A stretch of 64,000 bases of DNA from Hyphodiscus hymeniophilus (taxonomy: Eukaryota; Ascomycota; Leotiomycetes; Helotiales; Hyphodiscaceae): positions 1,116,001 through 1,180,000 of the forward strand of contig VNKQ01000013.1 of NCBI GenBank assembly GCA_016508695.1, in the 5' to 3' direction. Both the position numbers and the translations under genes were made by a program. Positions 45,667 through 57,925 of this stretch are shown one piece after another. Numbering within the stretch: the first letter of the stretch is position 1; each line of letters begins with the position of its first letter. The notes below the pieces were generated by a model that worked only from the letters and a program-made list of their open reading frames with translations, had not been told where the DNA came from and did no database searches.

Positions 45667-48313
45667 ATGGGACAGAAGGAGAATGTATTGAAGCTTCCGG
45701 CTCGACTGATTGAAGAGCTTGGCGGACAAGGTATTTACTGTTATAGCGGGAGTTGCAATCATGCTAATACTACCTACAGATGTGTTTTCTGGAGGGAGAA
45801 ATCCGCGCGCTCGAGGTGGTAGTCGAAAGGAGACTCGAAAAGCTGCACGGGTTGAGAAGAAGTCTTTGAGAAGTGGCCCACCTGCGCAGAAACGGTTTAA
45901 AGCGCAGCATACAAGGGAATTAAGAGTTGACGATGGACCTCTTGTGGAGAAGAGAATTCCAACCAGGAAGCCTCTGCGGAACGAGGAAGACTGCCCTCCG
46001 AAACCAAAGTCGATTTTGAAGACTACGAAGAAAGCAGACCCTATTTCTCACGACGAATCACGCGAAGTCATAGAACCAGTCAGGGTGCCAAGGGCTGTGA
46101 AGCAAAAGTTAGACGAGGATGATCAGGAAATCGCCGCTTTAGAGAAGAAGCTGGGTCTGAAAGGAAAGAAGAAATTACCGCAGTCGTTCAAGGACGATGG
46201 ATTGGAAGATCTCCTAGATGGTCTCGACGATGGCATGGATTCGGATACGCAGGAGAGCAAGAAGAGGAAGGCCGAGGGGGACGAATGGCTCGAACAGAAG
46301 CGCCAGAAAGCGAGGAAGTTGGTAACGAGTAAAGATGTCGATATGATGGATGAGGATGAGTTAGAGGATGTCGAAGTCGAAGGTGAAAGTTCTGAGGAGA
46401 GCAGTGAAGCTCACGACGATGGTGGAGCTTCCGATATGTCATTGGATGGGCCGGAATTTCCTGATGATATATCGGGAGAAGAGCTCAGTGAGCAGGATGA
46501 AGAATTTGACGAAGACAACTACGACGACTTTGATGGGTTTGATTCAGATCTGGGAGATGGAAATACCGGGCAGCCAGTAAAGCGTGTGCGCGAGAATCCA
46601 TATGTTGCACCTGCAATTGGTAGCAATGTCCAGAAATATATCCCGCCGTCGTTACGGAAGCCTGCTTCTTCGGATTCCGAGGTACTGATCCGACTACGGC
46701 GGCAAACACAAGGTCTCGTAAACAGATTGACGGAAGCGAACTTGATCTCCATTCTTGGAGAAATTGAGAAGCTCTACCGGGACAATGCCCGTCAACATGT
46801 GACCTCAACGCTCGTGGATCTTCTCTTGGTTTCGGTGTGTGAGCCTACCAGTTTACCTGATACCTTGATTATCTTACCAGCTGGATTCATTGCTGCTATC
46901 TATAAAATTGTTGGTACAGATTTCGGCGCTCAAGTCATTCAAAGGATCGTTGAGCTCTTTGACGAGCATTATGCGCGGGCCACAGCCACCGCTCAGGAAG
47001 GACCTGCTGCAGCTACTTCTGATAGTAGCAAAGAGACTTCAAACCTCATCATGCTGCTCTCCGAATTGTACAACTTCCAAGTTGTTGGAAGCAACTTGAT
47101 ATTCGATTACATCCGACTCTTTCTTGGCAAGCTCACAGAGCTGAACGCCGAATTATTGCTGAAAGTAATACGTACATCTGGTCCACAACTACGGTCAGAC
47201 GATCCGTCATCGCTGAAAGATATTGTGTCAATGTTGCGACCCGCCGTTGCGGCTGTTGGTGAAGAAAATCTTTCAGTCAGAACAAAATTTATGATTGAGA
47301 CTATCAACGATCTCAAAAACAACAAGATGAAGACTGGTGGCGTTGCATCTGCTGTCTCGTCCGAGCATACAATTCGTATGAAGAAGGCTCTGGGTACGCT
47401 GAACACTCGTAGTATTAAAGGCAGCGAGCCGCTACGGATCGGACTGAAAGATATCCAGGAGTCTGATAAGAAGGGCAAGTGGTGGCTTGTGGGAGCTAGT
47501 TGGTCCGGACCAACAGCCACGGAAAAGACTGAATCTGAAACGAAGCTGTCAAGAGCTAAAGGCCATCCCGTTGAAGAAAGTGGCACGTCAGACCTTGTTC
47601 AACTTGCCAGAGAGCAACGAATGAACACCGACATCCGTCGAGCCGTATTCGTGGCGATCATGTCTGCATCAGATTACCAAGACGCCTATCTACGATTGAT
47701 GAAGCTCAGTCTGAAAAAGAAGCAAGAGTACGAGATCCCGAAGGTTCTTATCCACTGTGCGGGTGCTGAGAAGAGTTATAATCCATACTACACACTTATT
47801 GCGAAGAAGCTGTGCGGAGATGTGAAGCTTAAGAAATCCTTCCAATTCAGTTTATGGGATCTCTTCAGAAGGATGGGCGAATCAGATGATGAAGACGATG
47901 TCCCTGAGGAAGACAATGAGGGTGATCTGGATATGAGACATCTCGTTAATCTGGCAAAGATGTTTGGGACTCTGATCGCTGAGGGTGGACTTGGGCTGGG
48001 TGTGCTAAAGAAGCTCAGCTTGACCTATCTACAGCCTAAGACGGAGATGTTTCTGGAGGTCACGATGATTACTATCCTTCTGCAGTCTCAGAAAGGGTCA
48101 AAGATCAGGGATGAGGAGGCTGTAGTGAGTGTATTCATGAAGATTAAGGATGAAAAACTGTTAATCAGAGGTCTACAATATTTCCTGAAGAAGGTTGTGA
48201 GGAAGACGGATATCGCTGGGGGTGAGGAGGAGAAGGGGACAGTCAAGTGGGCATGTAAGGTTGCAAGTGATACCTTGCAGGCGGTGGTTGCTATTGATGC
48301 GGCGAAGGATTAA
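45667..48313 (+). CDS. sgd1: Sgd1 / NOM1-like nucleolar MIF4G-MA3 protein
   Basis: Nucleolar ribosome biogenesis factor; yeast Sgd1 and human NOM1 bind helicases in small-subunit assembly. Model: 45667-45730 and 45780-48313; 865 residues. Exon 1 (MGQKENVLKLPARLIEELGG) joins in frame to DVFSGGRNPRARGGSRKETR through a 49-nt intron with a GCTAAT branch point. The N-terminal third is charged, with acidic tracts (DMMDEDELEDVEVEGE) and basic clusters. The MIF4G domain covers about 310-540, starting after YVAPAIGSNVQKYIPPSLRK and RLRRQTQGLVNRLTEANL, a hallmark of this family. The MA3 domain covers about 625-740 (DIRRAVFVAIMSASDYQDAY). The C-terminus is helical. Length and order match the family. Confidence 0.93.
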
Positions 48314-49019
48314 CGCGCAGCATGTGGATATACCTACCGTGTATGATTAGACACATTGTCCATAATGAACGATTATGGCAATGGCTGAGTTGCTTTCCCA
48401 TGGACCATGAACGTTGCAAATTGTGTTTAGTAATCAACCTCCCTTCTGTCGATGAGCTTCAAGGCCCTTGATAGATCCGAAGTATGCCGCATGAGACCCC
48501 TCCCAAGGAAGTCCATGGAGCAGAGCCTCATGAGGATGAATTCGGAACCACACACGGTCCAAGACGGTTCAACGAAGACGATAATGTGATACGATTGAAC
48601 ATAGAAATGGTTGCGGTCAAGCAGCTTTCTTGGGCTCATGGAGAGTGTATAAGCTCGATAGCGAAGGAGAGACTGAAAGAGAGTCTGGGATAGAAGAGGT
48701 GAAGCAGAAAGTGAAAAACCTTCGGTTTGATCCCGATTAAGCCTAAGCGGTCTCTGTAATCCAGGCAGAGACAGGGTTTTCAACGACCAGTACCAAGTCA
48801 TGCAGCTGGCGAGAAAGCAGAGGAGAAGTAAGAATTTACTGAATGTGCTTTATCAGATACAACGCCTTCTGAAATAAACTAAGGTACGTAAGGTATCTTG
48901 AGTTTGTGAAGCGGCATGTGGCGCTGTGGCTCGCCGTAGGCGTCGTCTCGGCAATGTTGACAGGGCCAGCAATCGAGATTTTGGCATCCAGCTTTCTCTC
49001 GATTACAACCTCAAACACC
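48314..49019. other. intergenic region
   Basis: 3' flank of the Sgd1 gene and promoter of the lipoamide dehydrogenase gene. Small frames at 48427-48801 show no coding evidence. Confidence 0.5.
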
Positions 49020-50873
49020 ATGCTTCGAAGCTTACAACTGCCGCGAGCGGCGACCGCAAGGTCAGCCTTCAAGCAATCATCGTGAGTTATTCCAATTATT
49101 CAATGTCTCCCTGGTAATTGGCCTGAGCTGTTTGGGAACGGATGGGACGGCGGCGAGCTCTGTTCAATACCTCAACCTCGCCCAACCCATTGCAGACCTC
49201 GTTTGTGGCTCTAGGTCAAATCTAGGACTACTAGGCTTGCGCGTTTCGATTTGTATAAGCTGTCTAAGAAATGTGGCTGACTGAAGCTCCAGCCTTCCTT
49301 CTGTAATTGCCCCCAGACTGCGACGGTCTTATGCCACCGAATCAGAAGAGAAAGACCTGGTCATTATTGGCGGCGGAGTCGCTGGATATGTTGCGGCAAT
49401 CAAGGCAGGCCAGGAGGGTTTGAAAGTTACGTGTATCGAGAAGCGCGGCACCCTCGGTGGAACATGTCTCAACGTCGGCTGCATTCCCTCGAAAGCTCTT
49501 CTTAACAATTCGCATCTTTACCACCAAATCCTCCACGATACCAAGAACCGCGGAATCGAAGTCGGCGACGTCAAAATCAACCTGGAACAGCTGATGAAGT
49601 CTAAGGATACAGCTGTTTCTGGCCTCACAAAGGGTGTCGAATTTCTTTTCAAGAAGAACAACGTGGAATATATCAAGGGGACTGCTTCATTCGCCGGCGA
49701 ACACGAAATCACGGTCAACCTCACCGAAGGAGGCGAGAAAACCGTTGTTGGAAAGAACATTATTATTGCCACCGGTAGCGAAGCCACTCCTTTCCCTGGA
49801 CTCGAGATTGATGAGAAGAGAATCATCACAAGCACTGGGGCTATTGCTCTTACCAAGGTTCCCGAGAGCATGGTTGTCATTGGTGGTGGAATTATCGGTC
49901 TTGAGATGGGCTCTGTCTGGTCAAGATTAGGATCTAAGGTCACTGTTGTCGAATTCTTGGGTCAAATTGGAGGTCCAGGAATGGACGCCGAAGTCGCAAA
50001 AGCTGCGCAGAAGGTTCTGAAGAAGCAGGGCATCGACTTCAAGCTCAGCACGAAGGTTATGGGTGGTGATGCCAGCGGCGAAAAAGTCAAGCTTCAAGTT
50101 GAGGCTGCTAAGGGTGGCAAGGAGGAGACTGTAAGCACCTCGTTCTCCAAGCGTCAGTCGAAATAGACTAATGAATATCCCAGCTTGATGCTGATGTCGT
50201 CCTTGTCGCCATTGGCCGCAGACCTTACACAGCTGGTCTGGGTTTGGAGAACATCGGTCTCGAAACGGACGATAAGGGACGTTTGGTCATTGATTCCGAA
50301 TATCGTACCAAGATTCCACATATCCGGGTTATTGGAGACTGCACGTTCGGTCCTATGCTCGCCCACAAGGCTGAGGAAGAGGGTGTTGCGGTTGTGGAAT
50401 ACATCAAGAAGGGTTATGGTCACGTGAACTACGGTGCTAGTATGTCTTATCCTGAGTTTGGGAATGATTGATATCACCCTTTACGTCGAGCTATTGCTAA
50501 TATGTCTGTAGTTCCTTCAGTCATGTATACCCACCCGGAAGTAGCCTGGGTTGGCCAGAACGAGCAAGAGGTCAAAGCTTCCGGTGTCAAGTATAAGGTC
50601 GGCAACTTTCCCTTCACTGCCAACTCGAGAGCAAAGACGAACCTTGATACCGAAGGGTTCGTGAAGATCATTGCCGATGCTGAGACAGACCGCATTCTGG
50701 GTGTTCATATCATTGGCGCTAGTGCTGGTGAGCTGATTGCTGAAGGAACTCTGGCGATTGAGTATGGAGCTTCAAGTGAGGACGTTGGACGAACGAGTCA
50801 CGCCCATCCTACATTATCTGAGGCTTTCAAGGAAGCTGCGATGGCTACGTACGGAAAGGCTATACACTTTTAA
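49020..50873 (+). CDS. lpd1: dihydrolipoamide dehydrogenase, mitochondrial (E3)
   Basis: Flavoprotein E3 of the pyruvate, 2-oxoglutarate and branched-chain dehydrogenase complexes and of glycine cleavage; reoxidises dihydrolipoamide with NAD+ in the matrix. Model: 49020-49081, 49293-50130, 50184-50439, 50512-50873; 505 residues. Exon 1 plus the start of exon 2 give an Arg-rich leader (MLRSLQLPRAATARSAFKQS) ending near RRSYATES. FAD-binding GGGVAGYVAA; redox disulfide GGTCLNVGCIPSKALL (Cys near 79 and 84); NAD-binding VIGGGIIGLEMGSV; second FAD site VIGDCTFGPMLAHKAEEEG; C-terminal active-site HAHPTLSEA with the His-Glu pair. The first intron is 211 nt and splits the leader. All family residues are intact. 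Confidence 0.97.
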
Positions 50874-51537
50874 GCATAGAGCAAGATTCCCCTGTAAAAT
50901 AACCTAATCCAGACCGCACAATACGATGATGCATGTTCCACAACTTTGACACATTCACCGGTGATTCGACAGAAAGGAACGTCCGAGTGAACAAACATAT
51001 ATAGGATACCCAACTGCTCATGATTTCTTGAGCAGCTAGGTATGGCGGTTTTCAAAATCAGATTTTGTACAATCTTAACTTTCCAGCAAATTTGAGTAAC
51101 TGGGTGACTGCTTTCAAGATTCGGTGAGGATAGTCAATACTTCTGTGAGCAATCATGATCTTCATACATCCCAGACTTTCGTCGAGATAACCTTCACGCA
51201 GAGCATCGTAACTCTAAAGTAAGCATATTGACGAAGAGCTCAGGCGCATCCTACTTTTATGAAAGCATTTGAAGAGAGCTGCTGGTAGTCAATTAATCAG
51301 CTGAAGAGCAGATGATACTGGAAGCATGGTCTCCGAGTATGTTCAAATCATGAAATACCCATTTCATATTCATTAATCATTACTGCGAGGCCAGGCCTCC
51401 CAGCATACGAACGGTCCTATTTGTTTGCCCAACTCCATCCGAAATGACTCGACTGACGACGTTTCCTGAAGATATAAAACAATTTACCAACGACACAAGA
51501 CTTGTTGACCAGAATTTTGATTAAGGCACCGAATTAA
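50874..51537. other. intergenic region between convergent genes
   Basis: Holds 3' flanks of lpd1 and of the small Gly-rich gene. No other feature seen. Confidence 0.5.
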
Positions 51538-52104
51538 TCAGTAAGTGGCACTGCGATATGGATCACCAAGATGGCTTAAGCCTCCTCTCCGTCTGTTCCG
51601 GCGACTCATTCCATAAGACGTGAAGCTGTTTCTTCCCAGAATTCCGTTCATAAAACCCATCATCTCCCCACCCAGAAGTCCAGGAAGTCCTCCACCCATC
51701 CCACGGTCCATCGCATGACGGCCGTATCCACCACTATTTCCTGCATTAGAACCCCCCAAAGTGTGCGTAGAATTGCACATCACTTACAGATTACGGCTTC
51801 TTCCTCCATAGAGCCTGCTTCCATGCATCTCAAAGGGACATTCTGGGCAGTCACACCCATAGCCCATTGACGCCAATTGCTCCGCCTCAAAAAATTTCCT
51901 CTGTATTAACAGCACCCTGTACTGACAAACGCAAATATGCTCTCCTCCAAGATCAGTGCAGTCCTGGCAGCCGTGACCTAACCCATACCCGTATGGAGAA
52001 CGTGCGCCATAAGCACCGAGGGCATGTCCACCACCCAAAAACGGACTCTCGTAGCCCATGCCGCTGAAAGTAGCGCGATAGAGATGGTGTGGATATCCCG
52101 CCAT
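51538..52104 (-). CDS. small Gly/Tyr-rich Cys-containing hypothetical protein
   Basis: Model: 52104-51788 and 51733-51538; 170 residues from MAGYPHHLYRATFSGMGY. A Gly/Tyr-rich first third (GHALGAYGARSPYGYGLGHG) leads to a Cys cluster (CQDCTDLGGEHICVCQY) and, after a short charged helix, CDCPECPF. The 54-nt intron uses GTAAGT and an ATAG acceptor 11 nt after a TTCTAAT branch point; an earlier CAG in the same intron would bring a stop, so the later AG is preferred. The end is Gly/Met/Arg-rich. No signal peptide or membrane helix. The spaced CxxC/CxC pairs could bind metal. Family not recognised. Confidence 0.6.
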
Positions 52105-53370
52105 AATGATGATCGAGTATTTTGAGCTAGGCTAAATGGTTTGCGGGATTTTGTGAGGACAATGAGGACCCTACGCTCGTGATACGAACGGGATGGGGAT
52201 GATCTTCTATAAGTAGCTGGCCGATCCTTATACTGGGAGGGCGCCCCTACCCACCAAGAAGGCAGCAATATAAGGCTGTTACAGGGGCGTAACGTAAGGC
52301 AAGCGCTTGATACGAGAAACCTGAAGTCCCAATTGGGTATTTCTTTCGAGCGTTGGACAAACATATGGAAAAGCGTCGGCTTCCCTCCGCGGTCGACATG
52401 CGGTGAGATAGTTCATGAGGTGATAAATCCCATACTCGTCGCTGAGTGGGCTTACTTTTGCATACATATATATGTTGTAACCCCCCACGAAAATCATCCG
52501 TACGTTCATTAAGAGCAAGTTCTGCAGACCTGGGCGTTTGTGCGGTATGACAATCTAAGCCCATTTTACAGTTGTTTGCCTAGCGAGAACTGCCTAGAAC
52601 GTCTTTCACGACATATGATCAAAGCACCACAAGGCAGATAGGCAAATGACCATAGATTGCTAGCAATGGCTAACATCCGATTGGCTTTGAGGACGAAGAC
52701 AAGGTCGGAAATCCAGAGAAACTCCACCTCATAGTCAACCTCAGCCATCACCATACCTGAGCAGTCTAGAACAATGACATAACACAACTCGCACACTCTT
52801 TCAAGACTAGAATCGTTTGAGTGCCTCGAAGATAAGCGAATGCCAATTTCTGTTTGAGGAATGTTACTCAAGCTGTTCGATTTCGGGGCCAACTTGCGAC
52901 GCTTCCCGCACCTACACGGCTTTCAAGGAGCGTAGACTGTTTGGCTAACCCTTACAAGCATGAACATGAAGTACTACAACATGGACAGCAAACAATCTTC
53001 CCCACGTGATGCCGTGATCATGATGGTCTTTTAGCGAAGCGTTCTTCAGGATGGTAAGCGAAGCCAACGAATGAGTTTACATTGCGATACGACGAAATAT
53101 ATTATAAAAGTATATCACTTCCTTCGACGACTTGCGATAAACCAAGTCGTGAAGGTTGAAAAGAGTTGATCGATGTTGAAGCCAGGTACGCTAACTGAAT
53201 TTGAGCTAGCTCTCGCTTAAAGTTCTGCGCCAAGACTTTCAACCCACATCGAAATTCCCATCGCTCCAACGTCTAACAAATTCTGATTGACATCGATATC
53301 GCAAATCAAGCAGTCTCCTCATCACGTTACAGAAATTAATTTTCGAGTCGTGAGGAAATTTCCAGCCAAG
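52105..53370. other. intergenic region
   Basis: About 1.27 kb without a supported gene. Minus-strand frames at 51978-52364, 52247-52564 and 52566-52892 lack ATG context or domain signals. The last 200 nt are the promoter and leader of the ribosomal protein gene. Confidence 0.45.
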
Positions 53371-53829
53371 ATGTCTTACCAGAAGCCAGAGAAGGAGTTT
53401 GGCGAAGGCCCAGTACGTTGACTTTCTCAATCGCATCAGTCCACCATGCTAACACTTATCCTCACAGAAAACTCACAAGATCAGAATCACCCTCACGTCC
53501 CGCAAGGTGTCTTCCCTCGAGAAGGTCTGCCAGGAACTCATCGAGCGTGCCAAGTCCAAGGACCTCCGCGTCAAGGGCCCTGTCCGTCTCCCGACAAAGA
53601 CTCTCAAGGTCACCACCCGAAAGACCCCTTGCGGTGAAGGATCCAAGACCTGGGATACGTTTGAGATGAGAATTCACAAGCGTCTGATTGAGTAAGTTAG
53701 ATTTGGCACATATTGTGAGAGGATGAAATGCTGATCTTATGCAGTCTTAACGCCCCTACGGAGGTTGTTAAGCAGATCATTATCAACATCGAGGCTGGTG
53801 TCGAGGTTGAGGTTACGATTGCTGCTTGA
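53371..53829 (+). CDS. rps20: 40S ribosomal protein S20 (uS10)
   Basis: Small ribosomal subunit protein uS10 of the 40S head. Model: 53371-53412, 53468-53691, 53745-53829; 116 residues. MSYQKPEKEFGEGP is the species-variable start; then KTHKIRITLTSRKVSSLEKV, GPVRLPTKTLKVTTRKTPCG, and WDTFEMRIHKRLIDLNAPTE match the family nearly throughout; the end is GVEVEVTIAA. Introns of 55 and 53 nt have strong borders. Length is as expected. Confidence 0.97.
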
Positions 53830-54905
53830 GTGTAGCTTCGGAATGCATATCTGGTTGGAATGGTGGTGGATATGACAATCAGCTCCCACGTTCTGAAGGG
53901 ATCTATTCTAATTAAGAAATGCTGTTCGTCCTCAGGATCTTCCCTCTGTGCAAGCTTCGCTCTTGCAATCGTGATATGGTTTCAAAAGGTGATCTGCCAA
54001 TTCAATGAAAGTTCCAGCGGCCCTCCAACACACGGACTTCAAGCGGGTTTTCCTTCTACTCGTTCCCTATATTGAGCCTAGGCCGCTTTTCGTTTTTTCG
54101 AGTCTCAACCAATACTTGTCTACTCTGAAACTCCAGTAAAATTACTGAGCTAAAGTCTTGAAACTACGCTGTCGGCATGCAGTCGAAACTTTCCAAATAA
54201 TTCCCCAGATGTTTTAGTCTCCGAAAAGACCAAGAACAAAGTTTCAAAAAAAAAAAAACCGTCTTCGCCCTCCACTGCTCCTAGAGGAATGCCGAAGCAG
54301 TCACAAACCTTGCCAACCTCCAAAATTACCGCCTCCAAGCATCGCAACAATCGATGTTGCCTTGTGTTGCGAAATGACTCTAGTATCCCTCGCAACCAAC
54401 AGGTGCAATCTGGGCCTGTGGGTAATAAATCTCGCCGAAGGCGTAGTTTTCTAGCTTTAGCCTAACTGACATAAAACACGCTTCAATCCTCGGGATGACT
54501 TTACTGTATCTATGCCACAGTAGTAGTATGAACTTCAACTACTCAAATCTGCGGGAAAACGGGGGGGTTGTTCCAAGAAAAGACACTGCTCACAGATGCG
54601 GCGGAATCCAAGTACAGTTAGCACTGTCAATTGATAATATTTCAGGTTCTATGCTTCAAAAGCAACGTACAAACTGAACGGCTACCAGAGGAAGTTCATA
54701 GTGGGACATTAACTTTATCACGACTTTGTTTTTAGTTATACTGATCAACGATAGATATGCGGATGTTCAAGGACAGCTGCTCTTGATCCGCGTTGCATTG
54801 ACTACTACAATCATCCCGTCAGGTTTCAGGTCTAAATCCTTACATCCCACATATGTGCATTTCGTAACTCTGGTCAGCAGCGTCATGCTCAAGTTTCTTA
54901 TATAA
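53830..54905. other. intergenic region with a poly-A tract
   Basis: 3' flank of rps20 and of the convergent minus-strand gene. A run of twelve A lies near 54247-54258. No gene was supported. Confidence 0.45.
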
Positions 54906-56608
54906 TCAAAAGAATGACTTCAAAACATCGTCAAGTTTTCTCTTCTTGTTTTTAAAAATTCTTGAAGTCTCATTCTTAATAAGTGGCGGTTGTGTTGAAG
55001 GGCGCACATTTCCTGCCAAGTCCTTTGAAACGACATCGAAAAGTCTGACGGTTTCTTTAGTCAAATCTTGGGTACGGGTCTTGATTCGAATGAAACTCAG
55101 GCCACACCCTAAGGAATCCTCTAGCCAGGATGGAGGCTTCCCAAGACGAAGGGATACCACTGGGATAGAATTGGCAAGCTCGTCGCCGACACTTGCTTGA
55201 TCGCCGAGCACGACACCTGCGCTCGCAAGGTCGGTATCGTTCCTCAATTCGCCAATCCTAGCAAAGGACTTGTAGGCTTGCAAATCCCAGGACGTATCCG
55301 GATGATCTAGCAGGTGCCGTTGACGAGCCTGCGCCTTTAGCATTGGTGTCTTCTGTCGCTCCTTCGCCCCATCACTGGCATATGTTTTCGATGCAGACTC
55401 TTGAACAGAATCAACCAGCCCCTCACATGCTAGGTTTTCGGCCAGAAACATTGACACGTTTGCACGAGGTATCCTTCTTACTCTAGCACCGTCCCAGAGA
55501 CGCTTTGTGTCTGATTTGAGGCGAGTGGTGCCCTGTATGTTATACTTGGTCCTCAACAAAACTGCTCGATCCACACAAGTCTGTTCCAGAAAGCCCAAAA
55601 CATTGATTCCAAGGGTCATTTTCCACCCATCAAGGTTTGCTATCCTATGCGAACCTATACCAAACTCACATCCTTTAACGCTATATACGGCCAGAGCTGG
55701 GAAGTCATTGACATACGCGAGGGACTTCTCGGTTAAGCCTTCGTGGTTCCAGAGCCTCAGGATCCTCAAAACGGAGAAGGCGCCGTTCACAACCGCAGCC
55801 TCGTGCCAAGACCGTAGTAGTCGATCTGCAACAGCAAAGTTTCCAGCCCCCGTCGTATTAACGATCTCGAGTGTGCCAAGATTCTGGACAGCAGACAATT
55901 TGACGAGATCGGGAAGTGGAAAAGCAGTCAATATGCTCAGCGAGGTGATGAAGTCGTAACTCATTGACGTAAGAGGGGTGGTATAAACCTCAAGAGGACA
56001 GTTGGGATATTCAATCTCTTCGTGATATCTTAGGAGGTCCATAAACTCAGCATTCTGTCGAAGGACTTTAGAGAAAATGCTCCAAATGTAAAAGGACATC
56101 GAGCACCTTTCCTTCAAGTAAGCATTGGCCTTTTGTAGAACTGAGCAATCTAAAACCGGGTGGAAGTAGAAAACCCCTACCTGGTAATCACTGCATGCCA
56201 AACCCGTCTCACAAGTGAACTTGGAAGACACTCAATGCCTTCGAGAGTGATGTCTGCGATGTTCTCCAAGATACACTCAATGGCAGCATCTTGTAAGGAT
56301 CTGCTCCCCCTGAACCCTCGAATCCTCGAGTTCTTTAACCCATCCAAGCGTTCGTGATGCCTGACCAAATTTCCCCGTCCACCACCGAGCCGCCTAGCAT
56401 ATCGTTCGTAATCCTCCTCGTCCAGATAACTTGCTCCTTTCACAATCCGGCTATCTCTAGCCCAGTTTCGATCATCAGATGTCGGAATAGTGGCAGTCGT
56501 TTCCGAGTAGATTTGACCGGATGACTCGTCGAACTTGGTATATGGTATCTGACTGGCAGCTTCTGGACGTACGTTCACCCGGTTTCGTCTAGGTAGGAGC
56601 CACTTCAT
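54906..56608 (-). CDS. hypothetical leucine-rich protein, possible LRR-type fold
   Basis: Model: 56608-56181 and 56106-54906; 542 residues, from the ATG at 56608 (MKWLLPRRNRVNVRPEAAS). The apparent GT at 56180 does not fit the two nearest acceptors by frame; the AG at 56107 restores frame and gives ..VWHAVITRRCSMSFYIWSIF... The N-terminus is basic, then LQDAAIECILENIADITLEGIECLP forms a helical segment of a type seen before leucine-rich repeats. Later segments with regular Leu spacing (LSAVQNLGTLEIVNTTGAG; FSVLRILRLWNHEGLTEKSL) suggest irregular LRRs. A basic C-terminus (FKNKKRKLDDVL) could be a nuclear signal. No F-box could be read with certainty. Family not recognised. Confidence 0.68.
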
Positions 56609-56941
56609 GGTGGAGGTCAAGCAATGTTTCCAGGAGGCAAGTCATGTCTGCAAGACACAAACGCACTCATACGCGCCACATCATGTTCGTGACAGAAGGT
56701 GAATCAACAGACGCATTCATAAATTAAGGAAAGGATACGCGTAAGTATGACAAGGTTATAAACATCAACGCGACGACTCTTTTCATTCTTATCTTATCGC
56801 AAACGCCGAGGGCCGATGGACTATTTTAGCGGTACCCTCCCCACAACTTGACCACTAGGTAGATGTGAACATGAATGAATACCTTACCCCTCGTCAGGCA
56901 TGATTGAGAGACATTGAATGTATCAGTGATACACTGGCTCC
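56609..56941. promoter_or_regulatory. divergent promoter region
   Basis: 333 nt between the divergent starts of the leucine-rich gene (minus) and J-domain gene (plus). No specific site recognised. Confidence 0.55.
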
Positions 56942-57925
56942 ATGGCAGCCATGCTTAAGAAATCAGGAATTCTGCTATCATGTAGCAACTTCTCTTCTAT
57001 ACACTCATGTTCCTCGAAATCTATGACGCCACCATCTCACACGACTCGTTACCAAGTCGGTCAACAACAACACTGTCGACTCTATGCCATGGTCAGTGAT
57101 GGCCACAGCCGGCATCATCACCACAAAGAGCTTCGTTGGCCTGAAGTGACATCTGCAAATACCACCCCCACACCATATCAGATCTTCAATCAGAAGAAAG
57201 GTTCGAAATACTCCAAGCAGAGGTTCTACGAGCTTGTTAAGATCTATCATCCTGACCGACACGATCCTGCGGATACCCACTACGGCTTATCGTATGATAC
57301 GAAGCTCGACAGATATCGGCTTGTGGTAGCAGCGAACGATATCCTTTCAGATCCTGTCAAGCGCAGTGCATATGATTGTTATGGAGCAGGATGGAACGGC
57401 ATGCCGGACGTTCGCAGTCCGCGAGACAACTCTGACTCGACATCACAATGGGGTAGCTACAACGGTAGAGGGTGGGGTGGAGGTCCTAACGGACCCAGTC
57501 AAAATGCTACCTGGGAAGACTGGGAGAGGTGGTATTCACGAGATTCGCAAGGGCCTCAGAAACCGAGGTATGTTTCGAACAGTGCTTTTGTGGCATTAAT
57601 TGTTGCCTTTGCTGCTCTTGGGGGCGTGGGACAAGCCACGAGAGTGGGGAACTACTCGATGAATTTCATTGAGCAGAGAGACGCTCTGCATGATAATATC
57701 TCGAAAGATTTGATGCGAAGGAGGAGAGAGACTACAACTGCGTTTGGGAGTAGAGAGGAGAGAATACATCAATTTTTGAAGCAGAGGGATCCTTATGGAT
57801 ATGGCGTTACAGATCCACGGGAGGAGAGTTACCGGAGATTGTTACCTCCTCCTGAGGTGTGCTCAAGCGAAGATATCAAAGGGCGGCCAATGGATATCTA
57901 CAATCCTAGGAACAATCCTCCTTGA
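56942..57925 (+). CDS. J-domain (DnaJ-like) membrane protein
   Basis: Single-exon frame of 327 residues from ATG at 56942. A Ser/Cys-rich, weakly basic N-terminus precedes the J-domain at about 75-150: TPYQIFNQKKGSKYSKQRFY, then LVKIYHPDRHD with the HPD tripeptide needed to stimulate Hsp70 ATPase, and LVVAANDILSDPVKRSAYD. A Gly/Trp-rich linker follows (GRGWGGGPNGPSQNATWEDW), then one hydrophobic segment (NSAFVALIVAFAALGGVG) that should span a membrane, and a charged C-terminal tail. The order J-domain, linker, one membrane helix is known from fungal organelle J-proteins; a mitochondrial location is plausible from the N-terminus but unproven. Confidence 0.82.
   Translation: MAAMLKKSGILLSCSNFSSIHSCSSKSMTPPSHTTRYQVGQQQHCRLYAMVSDGHSRHHHHKELRWPEVTSANTTPTPYQIFNQKKGSKYSKQRFYELVKIYHPDRHDPADTHYGLSYDTKLDRYRLVVAANDILSDPVKRSAYDCYGAGWNGMPDVRSPRDNSDSTSQWGSYNGRGWGGGPNGPSQNATWEDWERWYSRDSQGPQKPRYVSNSAFVALIVAFAALGGVGQATRVGNYSMNFIEQRDALHDNISKDLMRRRRETTTAFGSREERIHQFLKQRDPYGYGVTDPREESYRRLLPPPEVCSSEDIKGRPMDIYNPRNNPP

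Noticed and set aside
56177..56231. Separate gene starting at the ATG at 56231 (MSSKFTCETG)
   Set aside because: The upstream frame joins to the downstream one through the 74-nt intron 56107-56180 without stops, so one gene is simpler.
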